Shown one piece after another: positions 50,168-60,414 of a stretch of 64,000 nt of DNA. This DNA comes from Sutcliffiella horikoshii DSM 8719. Lineage in GTDB: Bacteria > Bacillota > Bacilli > Bacillales > Bacillaceae_I. The notes under the pieces are model-generated. The model made no database searches, was not told the origin of the DNA, and worked only from the letters and a program-made list of their open reading frames with translations. The stretch covers positions 183,478 to 247,477 of the forward strand of contig LQXN01000060.1 of assembly GCA_001648575.1 (NCBI GenBank), in the 5' to 3' direction. Within the stretch, counting starts at the first letter, position 1; each line of letters starts with the position of its first letter. Both the position numbers and the translations under genes were made by a program.

Positions 50168-53044
50168 TCAACCCTTGCTTACGGTCTCCACTTCTTTTAC
50201 TCGCTGTTCCATGCGATCGCGGTCACGTAACAAGACTGGGCGTAAATATTGGCCAGTATAGGATGCTTCCACCTCAATAATCTCTTCGGGAGTACCTGTA
50301 GCAATGATGCTACCCCCTTTGTCCCCACCTTCAGGACCAAGGTCCACCATATAATCAACAGCTTTGATGACATCAAGGTTATGCTCGATCACAAGTACCG
50401 TATCCCCATTTTCCACAAGGCGCTGAAGAACCTTCAACAATCTCGCAATATCATCTACATGAAGTCCTGTTGTAGGCTCATCAAGAATATAAAGAGAGCG
50501 GCCTGTTGACCTGCGATGAAGCTCTGATGCGAGTTTCACACGTTGTGCTTCCCCACCAGAAAGGGTGGTAGCAGGTTGCCCCAATGTGATATAACCCAGA
50601 CCAACATCATAAATGGTTTGCAGCTTTCTCTTGATTTTAGGGATGTTTTCAAAAAAGCTAACAGCATCCTCTACAGTCATTTTCAAGATATCATCGATGT
50701 TTTTCCCTTTGTATTGAACTTCCAGTGTCTCACGGTTATAACGCTTCCCATGACACACTTCACAAGGAACATATACATCTGGAAGGAAATGCATTTCGAT
50801 CTTGATGATTCCGTCGCCACGGCAGGCTTCACAACGGCCGCCCTTCACATTGAAGCTGAAACGGCCTTTCTTATAGCCGCGCACTTTCGCTTCGTTCGTA
50901 GAGGCAAACACATCCCGGATATCATCAAATACACCTGTATAAGTAGCCGGATTCGAACGCGGAGTTCTCCCGATCGGTGACTGGTCGATATCAATTACCT
51001 TATCCAGGTGATCAATTCCCTTGATTTCTTTATGCTGTCCAGGTTTGGTCTTCGCATTGTGCAGGCGCTGCGCCAATGCTTTGTGTAAAATCTCGTTGAT
51101 TAGAGTACTTTTACCTGAACCGGATACACCCGTAACTGCCACAAAGCAACCTAGCGGAATCTTTACATTTACATTGCTCAGGTTGTTTTCATTTGCTCCG
51201 ATCACTTCTAGGAAACGGTCTTTTACAACCTTCCGCTCAGTAGGAAGCGGGATGAATCTCTTCCCTGATAGGTATTGACCTGTCAAGGATGCATCGTCGT
51301 TCATCACTTCCTCAGGTGTTCCAGCAGAGATCACCTGTCCTCCGTGCACACCTGCACCAGGTCCGATATCAAGAAGATAATCGGCAGCCATCATCGTATC
51401 CTCATCATGTTCCACCACAATCAAGGTATTCCCTATATCCCTCATGCTCTTCAGTGTTTGGATAAGACGGTCGTTATCGCGTTGATGAAGCCCGATGGAT
51501 GGTTCATCCAAAATATAAAGAACCCCGGTCAATCGCGAACCGATTTGTGTAGCCAGACGGATACGCTGGGCTTCCCCACCAGAAAGCGTCCCTGCAGAGC
51601 GGCTCATCGTCAGGTAATCCAACCCAACATTATTGAGAAAACCGAGTCGCTCCTCTATTTCCCGTAATATAAGATTGGCGATTTTCCTCTCTTTTTCCGT
51701 CAACTCGAGTCCATTGAAAAAATCCAACGCTTCCACGATGGAAAAATTCGTGACATTACCTATATGTTTCTCATTTATCAATACAGACAAGCTTTCAATT
51801 TTCAAGCGGTTCCCTTTACATGCAGGGCATGGCTGCTGGGCCATGTATTTTTCCATCTGCTCCCGGATGTAGTCGGAACTTGTTTCTTTATAACGTCTTT
51901 CCACATTGTGGATGACACCTTCAAAAAGGATGTAACTCTCCCGTACCTGACCGAAATCATTTTGATAGCGAAAATAAATTTCCTCTCGGCCGCTGCCATA
52001 AAGGACTTTATCCAAAAGATTTTTGGGGATATCCTTTACAGGCATATCCATATCGATCCCGTAATGATTGCATACAGCCTGCAGCATCTGTGGATAATAT
52101 TGCGAACTAGTCGGCTCCCATGGCGCCAGGGCATGTTCTTTTAAACTGAGATTTTTATTTGGCATCACCAAATCAATATCCACTTCAAGCTTCGTCCCCA
52201 GCCCATCACATTTCTGACAGGCGCCATAAGGGCTGTTGAAGGAGAACATTCTCGGCTCCAGTTCACCAATGGAAAATCCACATTGTGGACAAGCATGATG
52301 CTCACTGAACAAAAGCTCTTCTTCCCCAATGATATCCACAATCACTTTTCCTTCACCAAGTCGAAGTGCCGTTTCCAATGAATCGGATAGACGAGTTTCC
52401 ACACCTTCTTTTACAACAATCCGGTCAATTACCACTTCAATGGAATGCTTCTTGTTCTTTTCAAGCTCGATTTCGTCAGAAACTTCCATCATCTCGCCAT
52501 TTATTCGTACACGCACATATCCTTGCTTTTTGATATCCTCCAAGGTCTTGACATGTGTCCCTTTGCGTCCTTGGATGACAGGTGCAAGTATTTGCAGCTT
52601 TGTCCGTTCTGGATACTCCATGATCCGGTCCACCATCTGTTCGATCGTCTGAGAGGAGATTTCGATGCCGTGCTTAGGACATGTCGGTCTTCCTACCCGT
52701 GCAAAAAGTAGACGGAGATAATCATAGATTTCCGTTACCGTTCCCACCGTTGAACGGGGATTACGGCTCGTCGTTTTTTGGTCAATCGAAATTGCCGGTG
52801 AAAGGCCCTCGATCGCGTCCACATCCGGTTTGTCCATCTGTCCAAGGAACTGACGGGCATATGCCGATAGTGATTCCACATACCGGCGCTGACCTTCCGC
52901 ATAGATGGTGTCAAAGGCTAAAGAGGATTTTCCCGATCCAGAAAGCCCAGTCAGCACCACCAATTTATCGCGGGGAATGGTCACATCTATATTTTTCAGG
53001 TTATGGGCCCTGGCCCCTTTTACTACGATTTTATCCATTGCCAT
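50168..53044 (-). CDS. uvrA: Excinuclease ABC subunit A
   Basis: Damage-recognition ATPase of nucleotide excision repair. 958 residues: Walker A '[19 protein letters not shown]' and '[15 protein letters not shown]', two ABC signatures ('[14 protein letters not shown]', '[12 protein letters not shown]'), zinc modules with 'CPQC' / 'CQKC' and 'CEACRGDG' / 'CEVCHGKR'. The ATG at 53044 (MAMDKI) matches B. subtilis UvrA. 7 nt after uvrB. Confidence 0.98.
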   Translation of the reverse strand: MAMDKIVVKGARAHNLKNIDVTIPRDKLVVLTGLSGSGKSSLAFDTIYAEGQRRYVESLSAYARQFLGQMDKPDVDAIEGLSPAISIDQKTTSRNPRSTVGTVTEIYDYLRLLFARVGRPTCPKHGIEISSQTIEQMVDRIMEYPERTKLQILAPVIQGRKGTHVKTLEDIKKQGYVRVRINGEMMEVSDEIELEKNKKHSIEVVIDRIVVKEGVETRLSDSLETALRLGEGKVIVDIIGEEELLFSEHHACPQCGFSIGELEPRMFSFNSPYGACQKCDGLGTKLEVDIDLVMPNKNLSLKEHALAPWEPTSSQYYPQMLQAVCNHYGIDMDMPVKDIPKNLLDKVLYGSGREEIYFRYQNDFGQVRESYILFEGVIHNVERRYKETSSDYIREQMEKYMAQQPCPACKGNRLKIESLSVLINEKHIGNVTNFSIVEALDFFNGLELTEKERKIANLILREIEERLGFLNNVGLDYLTMSRSAGTLSGGEAQRIRLATQIGSRLTGVLYILDEPSIGLHQRDNDRLIQTLKSMRDIGNTLIVVEHDEDTMMAADYLLDIGPGAGVHGGQVISAGTPEEVMNDDASLTGQYLSGKRFIPLPTERKVVKDRFLEVIGANENNLSNVNVKIPLGCFVAVTGVSGSGKSTLINEILHKALAQRLHNAKTKPGQHKEIKGIDHLDKVIDIDQSPIGRTPRSNPATYTGVFDDIRDVFASTNEAKVRGYKKGRFSFNVKGGRCEACRGDGIIKIEMHFLPDVYVPCEVCHGKRYNRETLEVQYKGKNIDDILKMTVEDAVSFFENIPKIKRKLQTIYDVGLGYITLGQPATTLSGGEAQRVKLASELHRRSTGRSLYILDEPTTGLHVDDIARLLKVLQRLVENGDTVLVIEHNLDVIKAVDYMVDLGPEGGDKGGSIIATGTPEEIIEVEASYTGQYLRPVLLRDRDRMEQRVKEVETVSKG

Positions 53045-53051
53045 CCTTATG

Positions 53052-55031
53052 TCATCCTTCCGCTTTAAGCTCCAAGATGAGGTCACGAAGCTCGGCCGCC
53101 CGCTCGAAATCAAGCGCTTTTGCCGCATCTTTCATTTCCTGCTCCATGCTTTCTATGAGCTTTTGTCTTTCTTTTTTGTTTTTTGGTCTGAGCGTCGGTG
53201 CTTTACCGTCGTAATTTCCATCTTCTTCTGCGACAAAAGTTGCCCGGATAAGCTCAGGCACTTTCTTCTTGATGGTCGTTGGCGTGATGCCATGCTCCAG
53301 ATTATATGCTTCTTGGATCTCACGGCGGCGCCTTGTCTCATTTATTGCAATATCCATTGATTTCGTGATTTTGTCGGCATACATGATGACCTTCCCGTTC
53401 GAGTTCCGGGCTGCACGGCCGATTGTCTGAATCAAGGACCGTTCAGAACGGAGGAAGCCTTCCTTATCTGCATCAAGAATGGTTACAAGCGAAACTTCCG
53501 GGATATCGAGGCCTTCCCTCAATAGGTTGATCCCGATCAGAACATCATGTTTACCCATTCTCAATTCCCGTATAATCTCAATCCGCTCAAGCGTTTTGAT
53601 TTCGGAATGCAAGTACGCAACTTTAATGCCCATCTCTTTCAGATAGGCGGTGAGATCCTCGGACATCTTTTTCGTCAAGGTGGTGACAAGGACCCTTTCG
53701 TTCTTTTCTACACGCTGATGGATTTGACCAATAAGGTCGTCAATCTGTCCTTTAATCGGCCGCACTTCGATGATCGGATCAAGAAGCCCGGTAGGACGGA
53801 TGATCTGCTCGATCATTTTTGGTGTATGCTCAAGCTCGTATGGTCCAGGCGTAGCCGAAACATAGACAAGCTGTGCTGTTTTCTTTTCGAATTCCTCAAA
53901 CCTTAACGGTCGGTTGTCCTTTGCCGAAGGAAGGCGGAAGCCATGGTCGACAAGGACTTGCTTTCTTGCCTGGTCCCCATTGAACATTCCCCTGACCTGT
54001 GGAAGGGTGACGTGTGACTCATCTATCACCAAAAGGAAATCTTCCGGGAAGAAATCCATTAAGGTGTATGGGGTCGAGCCTGCAGGACGAAGTGTCAGGT
54101 GGCGTGAATAGTTTTCGATCCCTGAACAAAAGCCCATCTCTGCCATCATTTCCAAGTCATAACGTGTGCGTTGCTCAAGACGTTGTGCTTCCAGCAGTTT
54201 GCCTGCTTCACGAAGCTCTTCAAGGCGTTCTTCCAATTCCGCCTGAATATTGACGATAGCTTTCTTCATTTTCTCTTCACGGGTTACGAAGTGGGAAGCC
54301 GGGAAAATGGAAACATGATTACGGTCTCCAAGAATTTCACCCGTTAATGCGTCCACTTCCCGGATGCGGTCGATTTCGTCGCCGAAAAATTCCACACGAA
54401 TGCAGTGTTCGTCACGGGATGCGGGGAAAATCTCCACCACGTCTCCACGGACCCGGAACGTTCCGCGTTTGAAGTCGATATCATTCCTGCTGTACTGGAT
54501 GTCTACTAAATCCCGCAACAGGACATTTCGTTCCTTTTCCATGCCTGTTCTCAAAGAGACAACCAGATCGCGATACTCTTCCGGTGAACCCAAGCCATAG
54601 ATACATGAAACACTGGCGATGATGATGACGTCGTTCCGCTCAAAAAGCGAGGCCGTTGCCGAGTGACGCAGCTTGTCTATCTCATCATTGATACTTGCGT
54701 CCTTCTCTATGAATGTATCCGTAGAAGGCACATATGCTTCCGGTTGGTAATAATCATAATAACTGACAAAATATTCAACTGCATTGTTAGGAAAAAATTC
54801 CTTGAATTCACTATATAATTGCCCTGCCAACGTTTTGTTGTGGGCGATAATCAACGTCGGTTTGTTTACCGCCTGTATCACATTTGAGACGGTAAACGTC
54901 TTCCCGGTACCTGTTGCACCAAGAAGCGTCTGATGTTTTTTTCCGTTTTTGAGACCTTCCACGATCTCTGCGATCGCAGTCGGTTGATCTCCATCCGGCT
55001 TATATCCAGAAACTAACTCAAACTGTTCCAT
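53052..55031 (-). CDS. uvrB: Excinuclease ABC subunit B
   Basis: Helicase-like subunit that verifies damage and loads UvrC. 659 residues: '[17 protein letters not shown]' Walker A, beta-hairpin '[12 protein letters not shown]', 'VIDESHVT', 'ATPGPYELE', helicase motif VI '[12 protein letters not shown]', and the C-terminal UVR motif (about 620-655). The ATG at 55031 has GGAGG upstream. Confidence 0.98.
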   Translation of the reverse strand: MEQFELVSGYKPDGDQPTAIAEIVEGLKNGKKHQTLLGATGTGKTFTVSNVIQAVNKPTLIIAHNKTLAGQLYSEFKEFFPNNAVEYFVSYYDYYQPEAYVPSTDTFIEKDASINDEIDKLRHSATASLFERNDVIIIASVSCIYGLGSPEEYRDLVVSLRTGMEKERNVLLRDLVDIQYSRNDIDFKRGTFRVRGDVVEIFPASRDEHCIRVEFFGDEIDRIREVDALTGEILGDRNHVSIFPASHFVTREEKMKKAIVNIQAELEERLEELREAGKLLEAQRLEQRTRYDLEMMAEMGFCSGIENYSRHLTLRPAGSTPYTLMDFFPEDFLLVIDESHVTLPQVRGMFNGDQARKQVLVDHGFRLPSAKDNRPLRFEEFEKKTAQLVYVSATPGPYELEHTPKMIEQIIRPTGLLDPIIEVRPIKGQIDDLIGQIHQRVEKNERVLVTTLTKKMSEDLTAYLKEMGIKVAYLHSEIKTLERIEIIRELRMGKHDVLIGINLLREGLDIPEVSLVTILDADKEGFLRSERSLIQTIGRAARNSNGKVIMYADKITKSMDIAINETRRRREIQEAYNLEHGITPTTIKKKVPELIRATFVAEEDGNYDGKAPTLRPKNKKERQKLIESMEQEMKDAAKALDFERAAELRDLILELKAEG

Positions 55032-55071
55032 CCACAAAAGCCTCCATTTCCGTTCAGCTAACTCTACCAAT

Positions 55072-55121
55072 ATTCTACCACAATTTACGTCTAAAACAAC
55101 AAAAATACGAACTGATATTCG
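55072..55121 (-). promoter_or_regulatory. uvrBA promoter and LexA (DinR) box
   Basis: CGAACTGATATTCG (55108-55121) matches CGAACnnnnGTTCG with one mismatch. Downstream on the minus strand TTGTTT (55094-55099), 16 nt, TAGAAT (55072-55077) forms a likely promoter. SOS control of uvrBA is known in Bacillus. Confidence 0.72.
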
Positions 55122-55276
55122 CTTTTCGATAAAAATGTCCTTTTTCTCTATACCCGTCTATGTTGCGTTTCAATAGTGTTTTCTATATTCTTATCATTAT
55201 CAAGTAATTAGAATCGGAAACTGTTTTTCGAAGATTTATGATGAAAAAGTTTTTTGGGCAGGGGTGAAATACAAAA

Positions 55277-55777
55277 ATGAGGTCAATTTCCTATATTTTC
55301 AGCCTAGCAATGCTGATTATGTTGATGGCGGGCTGCTCGTTCTACGATATTCCCGAAGATACGTTGGATTTTCCTTATCTGGATGAACGCGCATTGGACA
55401 ATCCCGAGGAAGAACTGACATACAGTGATGTGGATGGAGTATATGTCCATGATTTTATCAAAGCAAATAAAGACAAATCCATACGATGGACTGCGACGGT
55501 CACCCGCGTGGAGAACATCTCGACATATGAGCTGCAAGAACCGTATCTCCCTGCCATCCTTGTCACTTTCGCAGACGAACTAGAATCTCCCCCGCAAGTA
55601 GGTGACATCCTCACCTTCACGGGCGTCCTTACCGGATACGGGGAGACCTTTGGAAAAGATCCGCTTTGGGTTGTCAGACCCGCTAGACTTGAAGCCACTA
55701 CCACATCCGAGCGTGAGGCCTTAAGTTCCTACCAACAAGCAGCACAACAAGCAAAAGAGAGAGCAGACCTTCCGTAA
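55277..55777 (+). CDS. Putative lipoprotein, function unknown
   Basis: 166 residues; signal peptide with lipobox 'LMAGCS' (Cys20). The mature part is acidic, with 'KANKDKSIRWTATVTRVENIS' and 'QVGDILTFTGVLTGYGETFGKDPLWVVRPARLE', a pattern of OB-fold-like tRNA_anti/SSB-type extracellular domains. The ATG has GGGGTGAA upstream. It is divergent from uvrB and convergent with csbA. Confidence 0.75.
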   Translation: MRSISYIFSLAMLIMLMAGCSFYDIPEDTLDFPYLDERALDNPEEELTYSDVDGVYVHDFIKANKDKSIRWTATVTRVENISTYELQEPYLPAILVTFADELESPPQVGDILTFTGVLTGYGETFGKDPLWVVRPARLEATTTSEREALSSYQQAAQQAKERADLP

Positions 55778-55902
55778 TCCGGATATGCCGCTCCCTCTTT
55801 TTTATTTATGGCTTTTTTTCACAAAAAATCAATACTATAAAGTCGGTTGGACTTTTGACTCCTTAGATACCTCAAAATTAGTATTGATTTACGAAAATAG
55901 TC

Positions 55903-56127
55903 TTATTTAAACTTCCCTACCATTTGCTTCGCATATAAAAAACCGATTGTGAGTGACACTATGTCCACCAACATTATGTACCACTCATTTCCATGTCCCT
56001 TCATTATGGAGACGAGGATCAGGACAATCGCCAAACCAGTCCCCACATATAAGTTGTATGTCACTCTTGTAAAAAGGACCACAAGCAGCGCAGGGATAAT
56101 CAATGCCAAAATCAGCTTTACCAACAA
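55903..56127 (-). CDS. csbA: CsbA-family membrane protein
   Basis: 74 residues, mostly TM, with 'LALIIPALLVVLFTRVTYNLYVGT' as in CsbA. In B. subtilis csbA lies upstream of uvrB and is partly SigB-dependent; here the lipoprotein gene separates them and no SigB promoter is seen. Starts with TTG, with GAGG 8 nt before. Confidence 0.85.
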   Translation of the reverse strand: MLVKLILALIIPALLVVLFTRVTYNLYVGTGLAIVLILVSIMKGHGNEWYIMLVDIVSLTIGFLYAKQMVGKFK

Positions 56128-56208
56128 TCTGAAAACCTCTTTTCTATCTCATCCGAAATTCTTCTATTGTTAGTATAGCAGTTTTCCTATCTTCATATAA
56201 AATAATAA

Positions 56209-56793
56209 TTAATCTACAGGAATTACTTGAATATCATCCCCTCTTACACTGCGTATCACCGTTTTTCCATTTTCCTCTTGATAAATAAGGGAATACCCAT
56301 TCAATCTCTCACCGTCATAATGAACCATTACCTGCATCCCCATCTTACCGCTCCGCACCCCCTCAGTATCAAAGTCATCCATTGTCGATTCAAAGACATA
56401 GCCTTTCTCGTCCGGAAAGTCATAGCGATTCCAAGTATAGATGGGACCGCTGTCCATTGCCTGTTCAACCTCGGTAAAATTCGTGCCAAGAATGCTGTGG
56501 ACCTCCACCTTGCTCATCCCGATAGCGAGATGGCTCATCACATATTTAGCAGAGATGCTCTCCCTATCAACCGTTGTTTGCACTACCCCATAAAGCGTCC
56601 CGGAAACAATGAAAAGGAGCAACAAACTCAATACAAGCCCAGGCTTCCCCCACCACCGTTTTCGCTTTTTCGCTCCATCGATTCTTTCCAACACTCGTTC
56701 TCGGTCCACGCTGGTAAATAAAGAGTTCGGCGAAATGAAATGGTCCATCTCTTTTTTAAAGTGATCGCTTTCTAGTCGAGGATTCCTGCCCAT
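56209..56793 (-). CDS. Membrane protein coupled to an ECF sigma factor
   Basis: About 194 residues. N-terminal cytoplasmic part (about 1-50) with 'SVDRERVLERIDGAKKRKR', TM at about 51-73, and an extracytoplasmic domain with 'LAIGMSKVEVHSILGTNFTEVEQ', resembling the BamE/OmlA-like SmpA fold. It overlaps the sigma factor gene at its 5' end (56756-56793), typical of sigma/anti-sigma pairs, so it is likely an anti-sigma or sensor. A GTG at 56799 is an alternative start. Confidence 0.65.
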   Translation of the reverse strand: MGRNPRLESDHFKKEMDHFISPNSLFTSVDRERVLERIDGAKKRKRWWGKPGLVLSLLLLFIVSGTLYGVVQTTVDRESISAKYVMSHLAIGMSKVEVHSILGTNFTEVEQAMDSGPIYTWNRYDFPDEKGYVFESTMDDFDTEGVRSGKMGMQVMVHYDGERLNGYSLIYQEENGKTVIRSVRGDDIQVIPVD

Positions 56794-57319
56794 ATTCACC
56801 GCTTCCTTCCATTATGTAATCTCTCACCTTATCCCTGCCACGTTTAAGACGTGTCTTCACAGTATTCTTATTCACTTCAAGCAGCTCTGAAATCTCTTCC
56901 ACTGAAAAGTCCCGGTAATAATGGAGAATGATAGCTTCTCTATATTTTAAAGGTAGATTCATCACAATGGATGCAAGCTCTTGCCGCTCTTCCGACATCA
57001 ATACCATTGCTTCCGTCTGTTCTCCACTTGCGAGAAGAGGTTGTACGAGCTGCTGGACCTTATGCTTAAAGCTTCTAAGATAATCCTTGCAGCTATTGAT
57101 GGCAATCCGGTAAATCCACGTTTTAAACTCACTGTCCCCCCTGAAAACATGCAAGTTTTTATAGACTTTCACGAACACTTCCTGGGAGAGGTCGTCCACC
57201 ACTGCGTAATTCCGTACATACGTGTAAATCAGCCGCTTTATTTCTTCCCCATGGTGATCCATAGCCCACACCACCATTTCCTCCCGCTTTTCCTCTGACA
57301 ACTCATTCTCCCTAGCCAT
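56756..57319 (-). CDS. ECF-type sigma factor
   Basis: 187 residues; Sigma70 region 2 ('YAVVDDLSQEVFVKVYKNLHVFRGDSEFKTWIYRIAINSCKDYLR', about 37-81) and region 4 ('LPLKYREAIILHYYRDFSVEEISELLEVNKNTVKTRLKRGRDKVRDY', about 120-168). Group IV sigma close to the SigV/SigX type. GGAGGGGG precedes the ATG. A matching ECF promoter lies upstream, indicating autoregulation. Confidence 0.9.
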   Translation of the reverse strand: MARENELSEEKREEMVVWAMDHHGEEIKRLIYTYVRNYAVVDDLSQEVFVKVYKNLHVFRGDSEFKTWIYRIAINSCKDYLRSFKHKVQQLVQPLLASGEQTEAMVLMSEERQELASIVMNLPLKYREAIILHYYRDFSVEEISELLEVNKNTVKTRLKRGRDKVRDYIMEGSGEYGQESSTRKRSL

Positions 57320-57350
57320 CCGCCCCCTCCTTCTTATTTGTTTCCTGTTT

Positions 57351-57377
57351 GACGTTCTATTAAGAAAATAGGTTTCA
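57351..57377 (-). promoter_or_regulatory. ECF-type autoregulatory promoter
   Basis: On the minus strand TGAAAC (57372-57377), 17-nt spacer, CGTC (57351-57354), 32 nt before the sigma ATG. This is the form known for SigV/SigX/SigW promoters (TGAAAC...CGTC). Confidence 0.72.
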
Positions 57378-57490
57378 TTTTTATTTAAAAAAGTCTATTT
57401 TTGTTAAATTTGTTCCTTTAACGAGCTTTGAAATGTCCAACTGTCGACTTTTCACTTGAGTAGCAACTATTTTCAGGAAAAGTTCCTTAT

Positions 57491-57524
57491 ATAAAAGAAA
57501 AGCCACCATCCACAGGCGACTTCT
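57491..57524 (-). terminator. Terminator of the PilZ-like gene
   Basis: On the minus strand AGTCGCC-TGTGGAT-GGTGGCT with TTTCTTTT. Stem of 7 bp. Confidence 0.6.
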
Positions 57525-57534
57525 TTCATTACAC

Positions 57535-57957
57535 TTATTCCACTTCCACAGCTATTTCCGTTATGCTTCTCAATTTCTTCTGCTTATTGGCAAGCTGGAT
57601 CTTGTTTACCAAAGTAAGAATTGATTGCCTGTCGTCGTCATTATCAATTACAAATTCGACCAGATAGGTGTACCTTCTTTTCTTGACGTTTGACTGCACT
57701 CCAAGTATATTGGCCTTAAATTCAAGCACCTTGTTGGAAATCGTGAATTTCAGCCCTAACAAAACATTACTGTTCTCCGGAATTTCCACCCTGGTTATAA
57801 AGCGCAATTTTTCCATATTAAGCTCTTCCATATATATCTTTGTGCTGCCAGTGGTTACCTCACGACCGTTCACCTGTAAAATCGTCATTCCGCCGACTAC
57901 AAAATGTCTTGTTCTATAAAGGCCAAGCCACATCAATTTATCCTTCTGATCGTTCAC
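57535..57957 (-). CDS. PilZ-like domain protein, function unknown
   Basis: 140 residues. Pattern 'QVNGREVTTGSTKIYMEELNMEKLRFITRVEIPENSNVLLGLKFTISNKVLEFKANILG...YTYLVEF' fits a small beta-barrel PilZ fold, where 'ELNMEKLRF' takes the place of the usual D/NxSxxG. The standard RxxxR and DxSxxG c-di-GMP motifs are not complete, so ligand binding is uncertain. Starts with GTG, with GGGGG 7 nt upstream. Monocistronic. Confidence 0.6.
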   Translation of the reverse strand: MNDQKDKLMWLGLYRTRHFVVGGMTILQVNGREVTTGSTKIYMEELNMEKLRFITRVEIPENSNVLLGLKFTISNKVLEFKANILGVQSNVKKRRYTYLVEFVIDNDDDRQSILTLVNKIQLANKQKKLRSITEIAVEVE

Positions 57958-58040
57958 CTACAATCCCCCTACTGCCGTCCTTTTTGTTTAATATCGACAG
58001 TATACCAGGATTCTTAAGGGTTTTTATCTCAAATTCAAAA

Positions 58041-58075
58041 CAAAAAAGGCCCAAAACACCCTTTCAAAAAGGGTA
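58041..58075 (-). terminator. prfC terminator
   Basis: On the minus strand ACCCTTTTTGAAAGGGT, then GTTTTGGGCCTTTTTTG. Located 35 nt after the prfC stop. Confidence 0.55.
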
Positions 58076-58108
58076 TTCTGAGCTTATATCAAATCGTGCA
58101 CTCAAGAC

Positions 58109-59686
58109 TTATTCTTCTTCCGCCATGATATCGATCAAGCCGATTTTCGGATTTTTATCCTGGAACCATCGTAGGGAGAAGTCATTGTCAAACAATGCAA
58201 CATACTGATCATTTCGATCCTTGACCAAAATATTACGTGAGTCAAACAAGGTTGTATCCACATCCTGGCTCTCCAACCAACGCGGGATTTTTGAACCAAT
58301 CATGTTATAGACGACTTCTACATTGTACTCGCCTTTCATGCGGTACTCGAATACGTCCAATTGAAGCTGACCGACCGCTCCAAGGATGTAAGCCTCTGTA
58401 CCGTATTGACGGAACAACTGGATCGCACCTTCCTGCACAAGCTGGGTGATTCCTTTACCGAACTGCTTCCCTTTCATGACGTTCTTCGCTTCCACTCTTA
58501 CGAAAAGCTCAGGAGCAAACGTCGGAATCTCGTCGAATTCAACCTTTTGATTGCCGCCGCTGAACAGGGAATCTCCAATTTGATATACGCCAGGATCATA
58601 GATTCCGATGATATCGCCTGGATACGCATGATCCACCGTTTCACGGTCAGATGCCAAGAATTGTTGGGACTGTGTCAATTTAATGGACTTACCTGTTCTG
58701 CTTACCGTTACTGTCATTCCACGCTCGAACACACCGGAACAGATGCGTAAAAACGCAAGACGGTCGCGGTGAGCAGGGTTCATGTTCGCCTGGATTTTGA
58801 AAATGAATCCGGAGAACTCAGTAGACTTCGGTTCAATCTTTTCCAACTCTGTCTGACGGGGTTGGGGCTCACTTGCTAAATCCAAGAACGTACGGAAGAA
58901 CATTTCCACACCAAAGTTGGAGATGGCACTCCCGAAGAATACAGGCGTCTGCAAACCATTTTTCACTTTGTTGATGTCAAAGTCATTACCGGCCTCTTCC
59001 AACAGTTCAAAGTCCTCTTTTGCCTGGATAAAAGTTGGATGAGTAGCGATTTCCTCCACACCATCCAGTTCCTTAAACGGAATGCGGTCCTCTTCATCTT
59101 TTCCTTGATAGCGGATGAACACTTCATTGTAACGGTCGTACACACCCAAGAAGCGTTTCCCCATTCCAACCGGCCAGTTCATCGCATAGGACTCGATGCC
59201 AAGTACTTCTTCGATCTCTTCCAAAAGCGCAAGCGGCTCTTTCCCTTCACGGTCCAATTTGTTGATGAACGTGAAAATTGGAATGCCACGCATACGACAA
59301 ACCTTGAAAAGTTTGATGGTCTGCGGCTCGACCCCTTTTGTACAGTCGATGATCATCACGGCGCTGTCCACGGCAGTCAACGTACGATACGTATCTTCAC
59401 TGAAATCTTCATGTCCTGGAGTGTCCAAAATGTTGATATGCTTATCCATGTATTCAAAACTCATAACACTGGACGTTACAGAAATTCCACGCTTCTTTTC
59501 AATCTCCATCCAGTCAGATGTCGCAAACTTCCCTGATTTCTTACCCTTTACCGTACCTGCTGAACGAATAACGTTACCGAATAAAAGAAGCTTCTCCGTC
59601 AATGTCGTTTTCCCGGCATCCGGGTGGGATATAATCGCAAAGGTCCTGCGGCGGTCTATCTCTTTATTTAAAAGTTCATTTTTCAC
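58109..59686 (-). CDS. prfC: Peptide chain release factor 3
   Basis: Translational GTPase that removes RF1/RF2 from the ribosome after termination. 525 residues: '[18 protein letters not shown]' P-loop (about 18-35), '[16 protein letters not shown]' (G3), 'NKLDREG' (G4), and RF3-specific C-terminal domains. The start is GTG at 59686 with AGGTAGGT upstream. Most bacilli related to B. subtilis lack prfC, so its presence is of interest. Confidence 0.95.
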   Translation of the reverse strand: MKNELLNKEIDRRRTFAIISHPDAGKTTLTEKLLLFGNVIRSAGTVKGKKSGKFATSDWMEIEKKRGISVTSSVMSFEYMDKHINILDTPGHEDFSEDTYRTLTAVDSAVMIIDCTKGVEPQTIKLFKVCRMRGIPIFTFINKLDREGKEPLALLEEIEEVLGIESYAMNWPVGMGKRFLGVYDRYNEVFIRYQGKDEEDRIPFKELDGVEEIATHPTFIQAKEDFELLEEAGNDFDINKVKNGLQTPVFFGSAISNFGVEMFFRTFLDLASEPQPRQTELEKIEPKSTEFSGFIFKIQANMNPAHRDRLAFLRICSGVFERGMTVTVSRTGKSIKLTQSQQFLASDRETVDHAYPGDIIGIYDPGVYQIGDSLFSGGNQKVEFDEIPTFAPELFVRVEAKNVMKGKQFGKGITQLVQEGAIQLFRQYGTEAYILGAVGQLQLDVFEYRMKGEYNVEVVYNMIGSKIPRWLESQDVDTTLFDSRNILVKDRNDQYVALFDNDFSLRWFQDKNPKIGLIDIMAEEE

Positions 59687-59836
59687 AGTTTCCGTACCTA
59701 CCTCTCAAAAATTACACAATAGTGCTATTATAACAGAAATCAGTGTGAGAAAAATATAGCAATCCAACGAAAACCTATTTCCATTCTTCCTATTCTCGGA
59801 TATACTCTTTGTAAATATATGTTAGGAGTGATCATT

Positions 59837-60106
59837 TTGGCAAAAAGTAAAGCGAAGAAACTGCGCGACAAGCAAGTCCGCGAAGGCAAACGCAATCCAG
59901 AAAATGGCCGCGGCACTTACGCACTTGCGAACCTCGGTTCAAAAACCACCAAGACTAAGAAAGAAAAATTGAATCAGCTGTACAAAAAAGAACGACAATC
60001 TCGCTATGGTGGTGACCGGGAGAATGTCGTTCTTTATTTTTGTAATCCATTAACACCGCTGTTGATTTCCGCGCCAGGCTTCGCTTTCCGCGGGGCGTGT
60101 GCTTGA
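59837..60106 (+). CDS. Small basic protein whose C-terminus runs into a repeat
   Basis: 89 residues, starting with TTG (59837), with AGGAG 8 nt before. The N-terminal 60 residues are very basic ('KSKAKKLRDKQVREGKRNPENGRG', 'KTTKTKKEKLNQLYKKERQ'), typical of a conserved small Bacillus protein. The reading frame then passes through a terminator-like hairpin (59989-60038) and ends inside a mobile repeat that begins near 60039, so the last 20 or so residues ('NPLTPLLISAPGFAFRGACA') are coded by the repeat. The ancestral stop seems lost. Confidence 0.6.
   Translation: MAKSKAKKLRDKQVREGKRNPENGRGTYALANLGSKTTKTKKEKLNQLYKKERQSRYGGDRENVVLYFCNPLTPLLISAPGFAFRGACA
59989..60040. terminator. Terminator-like hairpin inside the small basic gene
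   Basis: AAAGAACGACA(A)TCTC and GAGA(A)TGTCGTTCTTT form a long stem around a 17-nt loop, followed by ATTTTTG. It looks like the original terminator of the small gene. Confidence 0.6.
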
Positions 60107-60224
60107 GCTTCCTCGCTGCGCTATAGGGTCTCAAGCTACCGCTACCTCCCGCAGGAGTCTCAGCCTTTCGCTCCAATCAACAGCTAGGTTGCTGCAATAA
60201 TTAACAGAATGCTTTTACAGAGCC
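60039..60224 (-). mobile_element. MITE-like element, subfamily B core, one end decayed
   Basis: Right end GCTTTTACAGAGCC resembles the TIR GGCTCTGTTAAA of the copy at 32058, and the region between TIR and core is alignable with it. The left end is decayed (ATTAACACCGCTG). Core at about 60057-60182 (GCTGTTGATT...AATCAACAGC). Confidence 0.8.
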
Positions 60225-60273
60225 TATCTTTTATAAAAATGGCATGGAGGTTTTTCATTCAACGTTGTTTCCA

Positions 60274-60397
60274 GTTGATTGCAGTGGAAGGCGCGCAGAC
60301 GCCCGCGGGAGGAAGGGACAGGGGAGACCCCTGAAGCGTTGTGAGGAGGCTCCCGGACCGCCCGCAGACAAGCGAAGCGCCTGCAACGGAAATCAAC
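60274..60397 (+). repeat. Dispersed core repeat, subfamily A
   Basis: GTTGATTGCAGTGGAAGGCGCG...GGAAATCAAC. No terminal inverted repeats seen. It pairs in opposite orientation with the B copy at 60039, as the pair at 13879/14071 does. It lies 18 nt past the gntK stop. Confidence 0.85.
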
Positions 60398-60414
60398 CGT
60401 TCAAGCCAAACACC

